Shown here piece by piece: positions 1-8,932 of a stretch of 64,000 nucleotides of DNA. The stretch spans positions 399,838 to 463,837 of the forward strand of contig CAKQTZ010000001.1 of NCBI GenBank assembly GCA_934277375.1. Reading direction: 5' to 3'. Source of the stretch: an uncultured Coprococcus sp. GTDB taxonomy: Bacteria > Bacillota > Clostridia > Lachnospirales > Lachnospiraceae. The notes beneath the pieces are model-generated. The model had not been told where the DNA came from and ran no database searches. It was given only the letters and a program-made list of their open reading frames with translations. Every line of letters starts with the position of its first letter. Position 1 is the stretch's first letter. The position numbers were made by a program, and so were the translations under genes.

Positions 1-87
1 CACATCAGAGAGATCCTTTATACATCAGTGTGTATCTTGTGATCACAGGTTTTACGTGCTATTTACATACGATATATATAATAATAG

Positions 88-117
88 TTGTTCTTAGGTA
101 ACTTGATAAATTATAAT
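88..117 (+). promoter_or_regulatory. Candidate sigma-A promoter for the zinc-ribbon membrane gene
   Basis: TTGTTC (88-93) and a perfect TATAAT (112-117) are separated by 18 nt. This lies about 100 nt upstream of the start codon at 221 in AT-rich DNA without another gene. The rest of 1-220 shows nothing further that can be named. Confidence 0.5.
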
Positions 118-220
118 AGTAATGTTAAGGTTTAACAGGTATGCGGAGTAATTAAGGGATATGCAGGAATTAATGTAATTACATATGGGTTGATGTTCAA
201 TAATTATGGGGGTATTCATA

Positions 221-1627
221 ATGAATCTTACATTGAAATGTCCATCCTGCGGTGGTGTTGTGGTTCTGAACCCTGATACGGGAAAACTACAGTGTACGCA
301 ATGCGACTCAGTGATCAACATAGGTCTGGATGAAGAGAATTCAGCCATGGTCAGAACCGAGGATGGAGATCTGATAGATAAGAGAAGTTACAAGGCTATA
401 CGGAAGATTGCCAGAATAAAAAGATATATAACTGACACAACAGATACTATATATACACTTGACGAGATCAACCTCGGCAAAGATGATGATTCACCAAAAT
501 ATATGGAGATGAATCTGTATGAGTGTACATCATGTGGTGCAAGGCTCATGGTAAAATCAACGGAGTCATCCAGTTTCTGTGCCTATTGTGGTCAGCCGAT
601 GATGCTGGTTGACAGGGTTATGGATGAGCTGGAACCGGATATCATTATTCCATTTGGAATCTCACAGAGTAAAGCGGAGCATCTTATACGTGAAAGGTTC
701 TGTAAAGGATGGTTTGTACCTGATGAGATCAAGAAGTTTCAAATTGATAAAATACGTGGAATATACATACCATACTGGCTTGTGTCGCATCATGTAAAAA
801 AGAAAATAAGGTATGTATTTGAGGAGCGTGAGCAGGGAGAAGTCCTTAGTGAGCATGAAAAGCTGTTCGGTTCCATGGCGGCAAATGCGCGGAAAATGGC
901 TGATAATGTAGTCGTACATAATTGTATGAAGGATTGTGAGTGTACAGTTTCCAGAATACCGGGGGATGGATCGCGGAGGCTGAATAACAATATATCAGCA
1001 AGACTTGAGCCTTATGATTTAGAAAAGGCACTTGCATTTTCTCCTGAATATCTGTCCGGGTTCTACACGGACAGGTACGATGTGCCGGCTGCAGAGATTG
1101 CAGCGATGGCAAAGGAAAAGAGCGACAAGGCAGTCAGGGCAGAGATGCTTGATAATGTTCCAAAGAAAACACGGATAATTGAAGAAAAAACAGAGATAAA
1201 ACTTGAGGATGTCGAATACGCATTGCTGCCGGCCTGGTTCATGACTTTCCGTTATCAGGGAATACTCTACACGGTTGCTGTGAATGGCCAGACAGGTAAA
1301 GTGGTAGGAAATGTTCCATCAAACAGATTTAAAGTGGGGGCATCCATAGCCATACTTATGACGTTGATGGTGCTGCTGTGTTCATTTGTCTCTGTGTTCA
1401 TGGGAAATCTCATGACAAATCTATACGAATTATCTTCACAGACTGCGGAATCAACTGGATTTCTGTATGTATTTGGAGCGTACGCTGCAGGGGTTGTATA
1501 CAGCCTGGTGAGCTGCTGGCGTGCTATCAACAAGCTTCACAGATCAAGGATCGATATTCACAGATTCAGAAGTTATGGCACTATAGAGTATGTAAAGGAA
1601 AGGCAGGATAAGACATGGGTTCGATAG
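221..1627 (+). CDS. Zinc-ribbon membrane protein
   Basis: 468 aa. Two TFIIB/RanBP-like zinc ribbons are visible near the N-terminus: C7-x2-C10 ... C25-x2-C28 and C102-x2-C105 ... C120-x2-C123. A long soluble middle part follows, and two hydrophobic segments lie near the C-terminus, so the protein is probably membrane anchored with a large cytosolic N-terminal part. The ATG at 221 is preferred over the upstream ATG at 206 because the G-rich Shine-Dalgarno at 208-212 sits 8 nt before it. The next gene overlaps its 3' end by 13 nt, which suggests coupled translation. The family is widespread in Lachnospiraceae, but I know no function for it. A role in binding nucleic acid or in protein assembly would be a guess. 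Confidence 0.75.
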   Translation: MNLTLKCPSCGGVVVLNPDTGKLQCTQCDSVINIGLDEENSAMVRTEDGDLIDKRSYKAIRKIARIKRYITDTTDTIYTLDEINLGKDDDSPKYMEMNLYECTSCGARLMVKSTESSSFCAYCGQPMMLVDRVMDELEPDIIIPFGISQSKAEHLIRERFCKGWFVPDEIKKFQIDKIRGIYIPYWLVSHHVKKKIRYVFEEREQGEVLSEHEKLFGSMAANARKMADNVVVHNCMKDCECTVSRIPGDGSRRLNNNISARLEPYDLEKALAFSPEYLSGFYTDRYDVPAAEIAAMAKEKSDKAVRAEMLDNVPKKTRIIEEKTEIKLEDVEYALLPAWFMTFRYQGILYTVAVNGQTGKVVGNVPSNRFKVGASIAILMTLMVLLCSFVSVFMGNLMTNLYELSSQTAESTGFLYVFGAYAAGVVYSLVSCWRAINKLHRSRIDIHRFRSYGTIEYVKERQDKTWVR

Positions 1628-1827
1628 TATTTATGTATGTTGCAATAGGAATCATATGTGGAATATGTCTGACGATTGCCATCGTGCTTTCGGCTCTTGT
1701 CAGATCAAATAATATAGGGCAGAGCGAAGAAAAGGAGACAGAATATATTGACTATACTACTCTGACTTATCACGCCATATATGACAGTCAGAACGCGATA
1801 AATCATTTTGATGGTAATTATAAGTAA
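1615..1827 (+). CDS. Small single-span membrane protein
   Basis: 70 aa. The N-terminal 28 residues form one hydrophobic helix, followed by a short polar tail rich in Asp, Tyr and Asn. The start overlaps the end of the zinc-ribbon gene by 13 nt, with an AGGAT-type ribosome binding site inside that gene, so the two are probably co-translated. It has no recognisable domain. Overlap, same strand and plausible topology support it as a real gene, but nothing points to its role beyond partnership with the upstream membrane protein. Confidence 0.55.
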   Translation: MGSIVFMYVAIGIICGICLTIAIVLSALVRSNNIGQSEEKETEYIDYTTLTYHAIYDSQNAINHFDGNYK

Positions 1828-1934
1828 TAGATAAGGCTGTAAGTTATGATGCAATGGTATAATGACAAATCACAGGGGATTTGTTATCATATCTTTGATA
1901 TATTTTAGGGAAAAAGGAATTGGAGGTATTACAT

Positions 1935-3110
1935 ATGAACGAGAATCAGGATCAACAGTTTGGTCAGCCGCAGGCGGAGCAGGAGCCACAGCAGGCAGGG
2001 GTATACAGCCAGCCGCAGGCGGAGCAGGAGCCACAGCAGGCGGGAGCATACAGTCAGCCGCAGGCGGAGCAGGAGCCACAGCAGGTGGGAGCATACAGTC
2101 AGCCTCAGGCGGAGCAGGAGCCACAGCAGGTGGGAGCATACAGTCAGCAGCAGATGTACGGCCAGCAGGGCTATGGTCAGCAGCAGATGTATGGCCAGCA
2201 GGGCTATGGTCAGCAGCAGATGTATGGCCAGCAGGGTTACGGTCAGCAGCAGATGTATGGCCAGCAGGGTTACGGTCAGCAGCAGATGTATGGCCAGCAG
2301 CAGATGTATGGTCAGCAGCAGATGTACGGCCAGCAGGGCTACGGTCAGCAGCAGATGTATGGCCAGCAGGTCTATGGAAATCAGGTCTATGGCCAGGTGA
2401 ATACTAAAAAACCATCGGGAGCAAGTGTATTTGTGAATGAGCTTATACAGAAGATAATAGGATTATTTACAAAACCTGCAGATACTTCTGAGGAGATGAT
2501 GTCGAAAGCTGATATGATGACAGGCGGAGTGCTTATCGGAATAAATGCAGTTGTTACATTTGTATTTGCATTGCTTGGACTTCTTGTTCTGGGCATGAAT
2601 TTTGGACCGGCTCTTGGAAGAGGATTTTATATGCTGTTCTTCATGATCATTGCTAATATAATCATAACAGCATCGGTATTTGTATCTGGAGGAGTGATCT
2701 TCAAGGGTGGTATAGAGTTCGGAAAAGCGATAAATTCAGCAGGTATATTTGCTTTGTATGAGACTGTTGCAGTTGTGTTTGGAATAGTATTTGAACTTAT
2801 ATCAGGTCTTTTACATAAGGTTGGTTTCCTGAGTGGAATTATCGGTGGATTTGCATATATACTCTTTGCGGGTATAAGCATAGGCGGTATCATAGTAGCT
2901 GCGCGTGCATTATATAATGATATGGATCTGGATGACAATAAAAAGGTATTTGCCATTGTGGCGGCGGTCGTCATGTCTGTGTTCCTGATAACTATCGTAG
3001 ATAATATAGCACAGAAGATATTCAATGACAGTGGTACATGTGCGGAGCAGGTATTGTATTACTTCAAGCGCGCAGCAGACGTATTTGGATACCTTGACTG
3101 GTTATCATAA
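1935..3110 (+). CDS. Membrane protein with N-terminal Q/Y/G-rich tandem repeats
   Basis: 391 aa. The N-terminal 155 residues are low complexity: about four copies of a 15-residue unit like [15 protein letters not shown], then about nine copies of units like [10 protein letters not shown]. The rest is a hydrophobic domain with about five transmembrane segments, in the style of Yip1-like or DUF-type integral membrane proteins. ATG 1935 is chosen because GGAGG (1922-1926) lies 8 nt upstream. The composition resembles prion-like or phase-separating segments, but that is only compositional. The repeat is probably cytosolic since no signal peptide precedes it. A hairpin terminator follows at 3140. 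Function is unknown. Confidence 0.75.
   Translation: MNENQDQQFGQPQAEQEPQQAGVYSQPQAEQEPQQAGAYSQPQAEQEPQQVGAYSQPQAEQEPQQVGAYSQQQMYGQQGYGQQQMYGQQGYGQQQMYGQQGYGQQQMYGQQGYGQQQMYGQQQMYGQQQMYGQQGYGQQQMYGQQVYGNQVYGQVNTKKPSGASVFVNELIQKIIGLFTKPADTSEEMMSKADMMTGGVLIGINAVVTFVFALLGLLVLGMNFGPALGRGFYMLFFMIIANIIITASVFVSGGVIFKGGIEFGKAINSAGIFALYETVAVVFGIVFELISGLLHKVGFLSGIIGGFAYILFAGISIGGIIVAARALYNDMDLDDNKKVFAIVAAVVMSVFLITIVDNIAQKIFNDSGTCAEQVLYYFKRAADVFGYLDWLS
1960..2395 (+). repeat. Coding tandem repeats, 45-bp then 30-bp units
   Basis: Within the preceding gene, about four 45-bp units (1966-2144) give way to 30-bp units encoding [10 protein letters not shown] (2144-2390). The copies are nearly identical at the DNA level, so the array should be prone to copy-number change by slippage or recombination. 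Long alternative-frame ORFs over this stretch are by-products of the repeat. Confidence 0.9.
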
Positions 3111-3139
3111 CATATAAATAATTACATAAATTATGAAAA

Positions 3140-3180
3140 CTACAGGGCGGCTTGTAACAGGCTGCCCTGTAGCTGCGTTT
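3140..3180 (+). terminator. Hairpin terminator after the repeat membrane gene
   Basis: CTACAGGGCGGC (3140-3151) pairs with GCTGCCCTGTAG (3161-3172) with one G-U pair and a 9-nt loop, followed by a weak T stretch. It separates the membrane gene from the AraC promoter at 3214. Confidence 0.65.
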
Positions 3181-3213
3181 TACAGTCAAATTTATGGTTT
3201 TATGTAAAAGGTT

Positions 3214-3242
3214 TTGTCAATTTTAACTGTATGTGTTAAAAT
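3214..3242 (+). promoter_or_regulatory. Sigma-A promoter for the AraC regulator
   Basis: TTGTCA (3214-3219), a 17-nt spacer and TAAAAT (3237-3242), about 55 nt before the AraC start codon. It lies just after the preceding terminator. Confidence 0.65.
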
Positions 3243-3294
3243 ATAGAAGTGTTTTAGTCAGGGTGACAAAGAAGTAGTAAAGAAAGGACGGGTT

Positions 3295-4218
3295 ATGGTA
3301 AGAAAAGTTGGTTTAACAGACAGCGTGGGTTTTGCATGTCTGGAAGATCTCCAATTGTCTAACTCCTACATGTGGGGTACCGCAATCAGTCTGGACTATT
3401 GTGGCAGAGAGGATTGCATCAAGGGGTGGAAGTTCGGACCATATGTGAGGGAGTCATATGTCATCCACATAGTTAAGAAAGGCAAGGGAGTATTCACTAT
3501 AGGCGGCAGTAGATATGAGCTGGGACCTGGACAGGCTTTCATCATCAGACCGGGAGAGGAGACGATCTACAAGGCTGATGACAATGATCCATGGAGCTAT
3601 ATGTGGGTAGGTTTCCATGGCTACAGAGCAGAGGATTTTATAGAATCCATGGGTTATAAGAAGGATTCGCCTATCATAAAGATAGAACAGATGGACGTGT
3701 GTGAGGAATGCATTGATAAGATGCTTGAATATTCCCAGATTACACGTATCAATGAGGTCAAGAGACAGAGTGCGCTTATGATGTTGTTTGCGACTATTAT
3801 GGAGGACAACGCATCCGGCCAGCAGGAGCAGGACAATGTGGAGTATCCGAGCAAGATATATGTCAAGGCAGCAGTGGACTTCATTACAGAGAAGTACATG
3901 AACAAGATCAAGATAGATGATATTGCTGATTTCATAGGAATAAGCAGAAGTCATCTGACAGGAAGCTTCAAGAAGGAGATGGGTGTATCCCCGCAGGAAT
4001 ATCTCATCAACTTCCGACTAGAGAAGGCGGCAAGCCTGCTCAGATCATCCAAGGAGCAGATCAACATAATCGCATATCAGTGTGGTTATGAGGATTCACT
4101 TTCCTTCTCCAAGGCATTTAAGCAGAAGTTTGGCATGAGTCCTAAGTCCTTCAGGAATCTGGAGGTGGAGCTGGAGACGAAGAATGCCAAGGGCGGACAC
4201 GAGGCTTCAAAACTTTAG
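3295..4218 (+). CDS. AraC-family transcriptional regulator, likely of the alpha-galactoside operon
   Basis: 307 aa. An N-terminal cupin-like sugar-binding domain (about residues 30-150) is followed by a C-terminal AraC/XylS double helix-turn-helix (about 195-295), including the typical stretch IDDIADFIGISRSHLTGSFK and the final FSKAFKQKFGMSPKSFR. It is a full-length member of the MsmR/RafR type. It sits beside a DUF624 gene and a sugar ABC operon with GH36, and three direct repeats in front of that operon look like its targets. Activation in response to an alpha-galactoside is inferred from this setting. Confidence 0.85.
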   Translation: MVRKVGLTDSVGFACLEDLQLSNSYMWGTAISLDYCGREDCIKGWKFGPYVRESYVIHIVKKGKGVFTIGGSRYELGPGQAFIIRPGEETIYKADDNDPWSYMWVGFHGYRAEDFIESMGYKKDSPIIKIEQMDVCEECIDKMLEYSQITRINEVKRQSALMMLFATIMEDNASGQQEQDNVEYPSKIYVKAAVDFITEKYMNKIKIDDIADFIGISRSHLTGSFKKEMGVSPQEYLINFRLEKAASLLRSSKEQINIIAYQCGYEDSLSFSKAFKQKFGMSPKSFRNLEVELETKNAKGGHEASKL

Positions 4219-4245
4219 AAAAGACAAAATATAGCTGTGGATAAT

Positions 4246-4308
4246 AAAAACAGGATATACAGTCCATACGTCATGTATGTTATGACGTGGAATGTATATC
4301 CTGTTTTT
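4246..4308. terminator. Bidirectional terminator between AraC and DUF624 genes
   Basis: A 15-bp inverted repeat, AAAAACAGGATATAC (4246-4260) with its complement at 4294-4308, encloses a second stem (CGTCAT/ATGACG). A-runs and T-runs flank it on both sides, as expected for two converging genes. Confidence 0.8.
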
Positions 4309-4314
4309 GTGCTA

Positions 4315-5085
4315 TTACTTATCTGAACTGCTGGTTTCCAGTTTCTTTGTAACCTTTCTTGTATCTATCTGGTCTGGAACAGACTGATCTGAAGCTTCAT
4401 CTGTTGATCCAATAGGTCTCATCCATGAATCTGGATCATCATCTGTGTATTGCTTTGTGACATCCTCAAGGTAAGGAGAGAAAGCTTTTATAAACATGAA
4501 TGATGACAGGTATGCTATCAGCCCGAATCCGCATATTATCAGGATAAATATACCAACCATGAATATCTGCGGGCTGGCCAGCAGGAAGTATGCCGGAAGT
4601 GTGTACAGTATCATTATAATAATGGTAAATATGAAATTCTTTGCAGCCATGTATATGGACTGTATGATGAGATTCTTCAGTGTATTCTCAAATGCGCTGA
4701 TTACCGGGAACAGGTAAATGGCGATGAAACATATCAATATGAAGAATATCACACTTGTGTAATACATGAGCTTGTTTTCCTGAGGACCTTCTTTGCCGAA
4801 GAGATTGAAGTCCAGTGAGAACACGAAGGCTATCAGCAGGAATAAGAGCCATGCTATGGTGGATTTCTTAAAGTTATCCTTAAAGCCCCTGAAGAATAGC
4901 TTTGCAACACCTCCTGTTTCACCCGTGCGTTGTTTCTTAAGTAATGTGTAATACATGGCACTCATGGAAGCCCCCATGGTGAATACCGGAATGCTGCACA
5001 ATATAAATAGAATATTCACGATTATGATATCGCCGATCGTTCCAAAAATTCTGGTGAACCAGCCGTCACTGCTGAATATATTCAT
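4315..5085 (-). CDS. DUF624 (YesL-like) membrane protein
   Basis: 256 aa with five or six hydrophobic segments. The N-terminal pattern, a short amphipathic start followed by a helix and the conserved GA-x-x-SAMYYTLLK-type segment, matches the DUF624/YesL family. Members are almost always encoded next to carbohydrate ABC transporters and are thought to help their expression or assembly; no activity is established. Here it is divergent from the binding-protein operon and convergent with the AraC gene, consistent with that association. The C-terminal 40 residues are polar and presumably cytosolic. A clear GGAGG precedes the start at 5085. Confidence 0.8.
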   Translation of the reverse strand: MNIFSSDGWFTRIFGTIGDIIIVNILFILCSIPVFTMGASMSAMYYTLLKKQRTGETGGVAKLFFRGFKDNFKKSTIAWLLFLLIAFVFSLDFNLFGKEGPQENKLMYYTSVIFFILICFIAIYLFPVISAFENTLKNLIIQSIYMAAKNFIFTIIIMILYTLPAYFLLASPQIFMVGIFILIICGFGLIAYLSSFMFIKAFSPYLEDVTKQYTDDDPDSWMRPIGSTDEASDQSVPDQIDTRKVTKKLETSSSDK

Positions 5086-5200
5086 AGATTTCCTCCTTAT
5101 ATATAAAATAATATAGATAACAGATACCTTCTGATATCAGTACCCCGATAACATGGATTAACTATAGCACAAAAAGACATGCGAGAATATAGCATGTTTT

Positions 5201-5316
5201 ACAATTTACCATATGCATTCTACATTTTACCATAAAATAGCACAAAAACAGCCGCTGTAAATGATGAATTTTATACATTTTTGCTAAAAACCCATGACAT
5301 TTTGACATTTTACCAT
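5201..5316 (+). promoter_or_regulatory. Three phased direct repeats, probable AraC-type operator
   Basis: ACAATTTACCAT (5201-5212), ACATTTTACCAT (5222-5233) and ACATTTTACCAT (5305-5316) are near-identical. Their start-to-start distances are 21 and 83 nt, close to 2 and 8 helical turns, so all three face the same side of DNA. The third ends at the -35 position of the operon promoter, the usual place for class II activation by AraC proteins. Apart from this, the 384-nt gap 5086-5469 holds divergent promoters and no gene. Confidence 0.55.
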
Positions 5317-5344
5317 GTAAAAAACTTCACCAAAATTTTATAAT
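5316..5344 (+). promoter_or_regulatory. Activator-dependent promoter of the sugar ABC operon
   Basis: A perfect TATAAT (5339-5344) has only a poor -35 (TGTAAA, 5316-5321, 17-nt spacing). A weak -35 beside an activator repeat fits AraC-dependent control. Confidence 0.5.
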
Positions 5345-5469
5345 TCAACCATAGAAAGCACACAGAACACCGAAAGGTGAGCTGGCAGAACAAGACACAG
5401 AATTCAGGGTATGAAAAAGAATGTGGGTGTCCCAATCCTGCCGGTGGTTATAGTAAGGAGGAAGGTTTT

Positions 5470-6780
5470 ATGAGAAGAACATTAAAGAAAACAGTAGCAG
5501 TTGGACTTGCAGCAGCAACAGCATTTTCACTCTGCGCATGTGGTGGCAGTGGTGATGGAAGCAAGAGTGGCAGCAGCGATGCTCTTGAAGTAGTTATCTG
5601 GGATAACAATCAGCAGAAGGGTCTGCAGCAGATATGCGATCTCTTCACACAGGAGACAGGAATCAAGGTTGACGTACAGGTCAAGGAGTGGGATTCATAC
5701 TGGACACTTCTTGAGGCTGGTGCTTCAGGTGGAGATATGCCAGATGTATTCTGGATGCATTCCAATAACTCACAGATGTATATGAAGAACAACAAGCTCT
5801 TAAAGCTTGATGACTACATCGCAAAGAGCGATAAGATCGATATGAACAATTACATGCCAGAGATCACAGAGCTCTATACAATGGATGGTTCATATTACGC
5901 AGTACCAAAGGATTACGATACAATCGCTCTCTGGTACAACAAGAAGATGTTTGATGAGGCAGGACTTGCTTATCCAGATGAGAACTGGACATGGGATGAC
6001 CTCTACGAGGCAGCTAAGAAGCTCACAAAGGATGACGGTTCACAGTATGGTTTCTGTATGAACACATCAAACGATCAGGACACTTATTACAACATGGTTT
6101 ACTCAATGGGCGGCTACATCGTAAATGATGATCACACAAAGTCAGGATATGATGATGCCAATACTATCAAGGCTATGGATTATGTAGGAAAGCTCCTCAA
6201 GGATTGTTGCCCACCGGCAACAACAATGTCAGAGACAGGTACAGACGTTATGTTCCAGTCAGGTACAGTAGCAATGATCACACAGGGTTCATGGATGACA
6301 GCAGGATTCCTTGACAACGAGTATCTCGTTGAGAACTGTGACGTAGCGATGCTTCCATATGACAAGACAACAGGTATGAGAACTTCTATCTGTAACGGAC
6401 TTGGATGGGCTGCATCAGCAGACACAAAGAGACCAGATGACTGCTGGAAGCTTATCGAGTGGTTCGGTACAAAGGAGATGCAGGAGAAGCAGGCAGAGCT
6501 CGGTGTAACAATGTCAGCTTACAACAACACATCAGACAAGTGGGTTAAATGCACAGACAAGTTCAACCTCAACGCTTACCTTGATATCACAAAGGAGTCA
6601 ACAGTTTCAGGCGTAACAAATGAGCTTGTGCTCAGACCTTACACATACAATTCAACAGTTTGGTCACAGGCAGCACAGACATTCTTCGCAGATGCATGGG
6701 CAGACCCATCAAAGATGGAGCAGTCATGTAAGGACTTCGCAACACAGATGAACGAGTATATCGCAGAGGAAGACAAGTAA
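5470..6780 (+). CDS. Sugar ABC transporter substrate-binding lipoprotein
   Basis: 436 aa. The N-terminus is a lipoprotein signal with lipobox LCAC-G (Cys near residue 20), followed by a Ser/Gly linker and a family 1 extracellular solute-binding fold (MalE/UgpB/MsmE type). ATG 5470 is chosen over the longer frame because GTAAGGAGGAAGG precedes it and the signal peptide starts there. It heads an operon with two permeases and a GH36 alpha-galactosidase, so raffinose-family oligosaccharides or melibiose are likely ligands. No ATPase gene is present; a shared MsmK/MsiK-type ATPase elsewhere is expected. Confidence 0.9.
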   Translation: MRRTLKKTVAVGLAAATAFSLCACGGSGDGSKSGSSDALEVVIWDNNQQKGLQQICDLFTQETGIKVDVQVKEWDSYWTLLEAGASGGDMPDVFWMHSNNSQMYMKNNKLLKLDDYIAKSDKIDMNNYMPEITELYTMDGSYYAVPKDYDTIALWYNKKMFDEAGLAYPDENWTWDDLYEAAKKLTKDDGSQYGFCMNTSNDQDTYYNMVYSMGGYIVNDDHTKSGYDDANTIKAMDYVGKLLKDCCPPATTMSETGTDVMFQSGTVAMITQGSWMTAGFLDNEYLVENCDVAMLPYDKTTGMRTSICNGLGWAASADTKRPDDCWKLIEWFGTKEMQEKQAELGVTMSAYNNTSDKWVKCTDKFNLNAYLDITKESTVSGVTNELVLRPYTYNSTVWSQAAQTFFADAWADPSKMEQSCKDFATQMNEYIAEEDK

Positions 6781-6812
6781 TCCTACAGAGCATTTATAAA
6801 ATAACATAACAG

Positions 6813-6836
6813 TGGGTAGGATGATGGTCCTACCCA
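6813..6836 (+). other. Intercistronic hairpin after the binding-protein gene
   Basis: TGGGTAGGA (6813-6821) and TCCTACCCA (6828-6836) form a perfect 9-bp stem with a 6-nt loop and no T-run. Such hairpins commonly stabilise the binding-protein part of the mRNA so that it exceeds the permeases; that role is inferred. Confidence 0.6.
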
Positions 6837-6898
6837 TTGCTTACCAGAAACAGGCGGGGTGTTAATTACAATATAAATGAATAAGAGGAGGGATTTTT

Positions 6899-7945
6899 AT
6901 GTCAGATAACAAGAAGAAACCTGATACCAAGGCAGCTGAGACAAAGGCAGCCGAGGAGAAGGATGTTCAGACAAAGAAAGTAGAAGAAAAAGCGGCTGAG
7001 ATAATCCAGGCTACAGAGACACAGACAGTTAAGCCGGCAGCAGCAGAAGATAAAGAGTTCAAGAAAAAGAAGTCAACAACATGGGAAAGAAACCAGCGCA
7101 AATGGGGCTGGGCATTCATCCTCCCAACAATGATAGGAATCATCGTACTTAACTTATGGCCTATAGTACAGACAATATATCAGTCATTCTGTAAGGTTGG
7201 TTCATTCGGAACATCAACATTTGCAGGATTTGACAACTACAAGAAGATGTTCGCCGACCCGGAGGTATGGCAGTCACTTCTCAATACATTCAAGTATGCG
7301 ATCATTGAGGTTCCGTTCTCAATCGCAATTGCACTTGTACTTGCAGTATTCCTGAATCGTAAGATGCATGGAAGAACAGTATACAGAGCAATATTCTTCC
7401 TGCCAATGGTAGTTGCACCTGCAGCTGTAGCCATGGTATGGAGATGGTTATACAATTCACAGTTCGGTCTGTTAAACCACATCCTTGGTGCAAAGATCGA
7501 GTGGATATCAAATCCAAAGATCGCTTGGATCTCAGTTGCGATCATCGGTGTTTGGTCAATCATAGGTTACAACATGGTTCTGTTCCTTGCAGGACTTCAG
7601 GAGATACCTAAGGATTATTACGAGGCAGCGGATATTGACGGAGCATCAGGAGTAAGAGCATTCTTCAAGATCACTCTTCCACTTCTCTCCCCTACAGTAT
7701 TCTTCGTACTTGTAACAAGAGTAATCGGAGCACTCCAGGTATTCGACCTTGTATACATGGTAATGGATATTTCCAATCCGGCCCTCAAGAAGACAGAGTC
7801 CATCGTATATCTGTTCTACCAGTACTCATTCCAGAATGGTAACAAGGGTTATGGATCAGCAATAGTAGTTCTTCTTCTCGCAGTCATCATGGTACTTACA
7901 GTATTCCAGATGATCGGTCAGAAGAAGTGGGTTCATTATAACTAG
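6899..7945 (+). CDS. Sugar ABC transporter permease, MalF/UgpA type
   Basis: 348 aa. An unusual charged Lys/Glu/Ala-rich extension of about 60 residues precedes the first transmembrane helix. Six membrane segments follow. The binding-protein-dependent permease signature EAA---G is visible as YYEAADIDGASGVRAFFKITLP at about residues 241-262, which contacts the ATPase. It starts at an ATG with AGGAGGG upstream and ends 15 nt before the partner permease. It forms the membrane channel with the next gene. The N-terminal extension is not needed by the family and may be a cytosolic tail of unknown use. Confidence 0.9.
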   Translation: MSDNKKKPDTKAAETKAAEEKDVQTKKVEEKAAEIIQATETQTVKPAAAEDKEFKKKKSTTWERNQRKWGWAFILPTMIGIIVLNLWPIVQTIYQSFCKVGSFGTSTFAGFDNYKKMFADPEVWQSLLNTFKYAIIEVPFSIAIALVLAVFLNRKMHGRTVYRAIFFLPMVVAPAAVAMVWRWLYNSQFGLLNHILGAKIEWISNPKIAWISVAIIGVWSIIGYNMVLFLAGLQEIPKDYYEAADIDGASGVRAFFKITLPLLSPTVFFVLVTRVIGALQVFDLVYMVMDISNPALKKTESIVYLFYQYSFQNGNKGYGSAIVVLLLAVIMVLTVFQMIGQKKWVHYN

Positions 7946-7960
7946 GAAGGGGGAATCGAT

Positions 7961-8803
7961 ATGACAAGAGGCGTACAGTTTAAGAGAAGAATGCAGAGAT
8001 TATTGATTCACCTCATTCTGATCATATTCTCAATCATTATGATAGTGCCATTTGCATGGATGACACTCACAGCATTTAAGACAGTAACAGAGGCAACTTC
8101 GGTAAGTCCATTCGTAATATTCCCATCACAGTGGCGTACAGACGCGTTCACTACTGTTTGGAATAACATGAACTTCCTTGTTCTCTACAAGAACACATTA
8201 CTGCTCATATTCTTCAGAGTTGTGTGTGCGTGTCTCACAGCAACACTCGCAGGATATGCATTTGCAAGACTTAAGTTCAAAGGCAGAGACTTTATGTTCT
8301 CCCTGATACTTTTCCAGATGATGATTCCTTCACAGATATTCATCATCCCACAGTTCCTGATGATCAGTAAGATTGGCATGACAAATACAATGTTCGCGCT
8401 GGTATTCCCGGGAATTGTAACAGCATTCGGTACTTTCCTGTTAAAGCAGGCTTACATGGGACTTCCTGGAGATCTCGAGGAGGCAGCGAGACTTGACGGA
8501 TGTAACATTCCAAAGACATTCGTGTTCGTCATGGCTCCACTTGCAAGATCATCGATGGTTGCCCTCGGTATATTCACAGCAGTGTTCGCATTCAAGGATC
8601 TGATGTGGCCACTGGTTGTAAACAGCAGTGCAAACAAGATGCCGCTCTCAGCAGCTCTTGCAACAATGCAGGGACAGTATCAGTCCAACTATCCACAGCT
8701 GATGGCAGCTTCACTTATATCATGTATACCAATGATCGTTATATACCTGATATTCCAGAAGCAGTTCGTAGAAGGTATCGCAACATCAGGTGGAAAGCTC
8801 TAA
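7961..8803 (+). CDS. Sugar ABC transporter permease, MalG/UgpE type
   Basis: 280 aa, the usual length. Six transmembrane helices, with the EAA loop at about residues 170-190 (LEEAARLDGCNIPKTF). It pairs with the preceding permease, 15 nt upstream, to form the inner-membrane channel of the alpha-galactoside importer. The start is supported by AAGGGGG just before it. A hairpin and a duplicated 16-mer separate it from the next gene. Confidence 0.92.
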   Translation: MTRGVQFKRRMQRLLIHLILIIFSIIMIVPFAWMTLTAFKTVTEATSVSPFVIFPSQWRTDAFTTVWNNMNFLVLYKNTLLLIFFRVVCACLTATLAGYAFARLKFKGRDFMFSLILFQMMIPSQIFIIPQFLMISKIGMTNTMFALVFPGIVTAFGTFLLKQAYMGLPGDLEEAARLDGCNIPKTFVFVMAPLARSSMVALGIFTAVFAFKDLMWPLVVNSSANKMPLSAALATMQGQYQSNYPQLMAASLISCIPMIVIYLIFQKQFVEGIATSGGKL

Positions 8804-8832
8804 AGAAAGTTAAAGAAGAGATTATATATGAC

Positions 8833-8868
8833 CACAGGGTGACGTCAGTTACTGACGCCACCCTTGTG
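8833..8868 (+). other. Hairpin in the operon between permease and the unknown gene
   Basis: AGGGTGACGTCAG (8836-8848) pairs with CTGACGCCACCCT (8852-8864) with one mismatch, and the base extends through CACA/TGTG with a bulge. No T-run follows, so it is more likely an mRNA processing or stability element than a terminator. Confidence 0.6.
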
Positions 8869-8870
8869 AA

Positions 8871-8913
8871 ATATATCGTAAGTGCGGAGCACTCCCAATA
8901 TATCGTAAGTGCG
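8871..8913 (+). repeat. Pair of 16-bp direct repeats upstream of the unknown membrane gene
   Basis: ATATATCGTAAGTGCG occurs exactly at 8871-8886 and 8898-8913, 27 nt apart, ending 7 nt before the AGGAGG of the following gene. It may be a protein or RNA binding site, or a small duplication. Confidence 0.8.
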
Positions 8914-8932
8914 AAACAAAAGGAGGACGTCT

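Noticed and set aside
1862..2407. Long alternative-frame ORFs over the Q-rich repeat, up to 181 aa
   Set aside because: They are produced by the repeat structure, lack suitable ribosome binding sites and overlap a better-supported gene.
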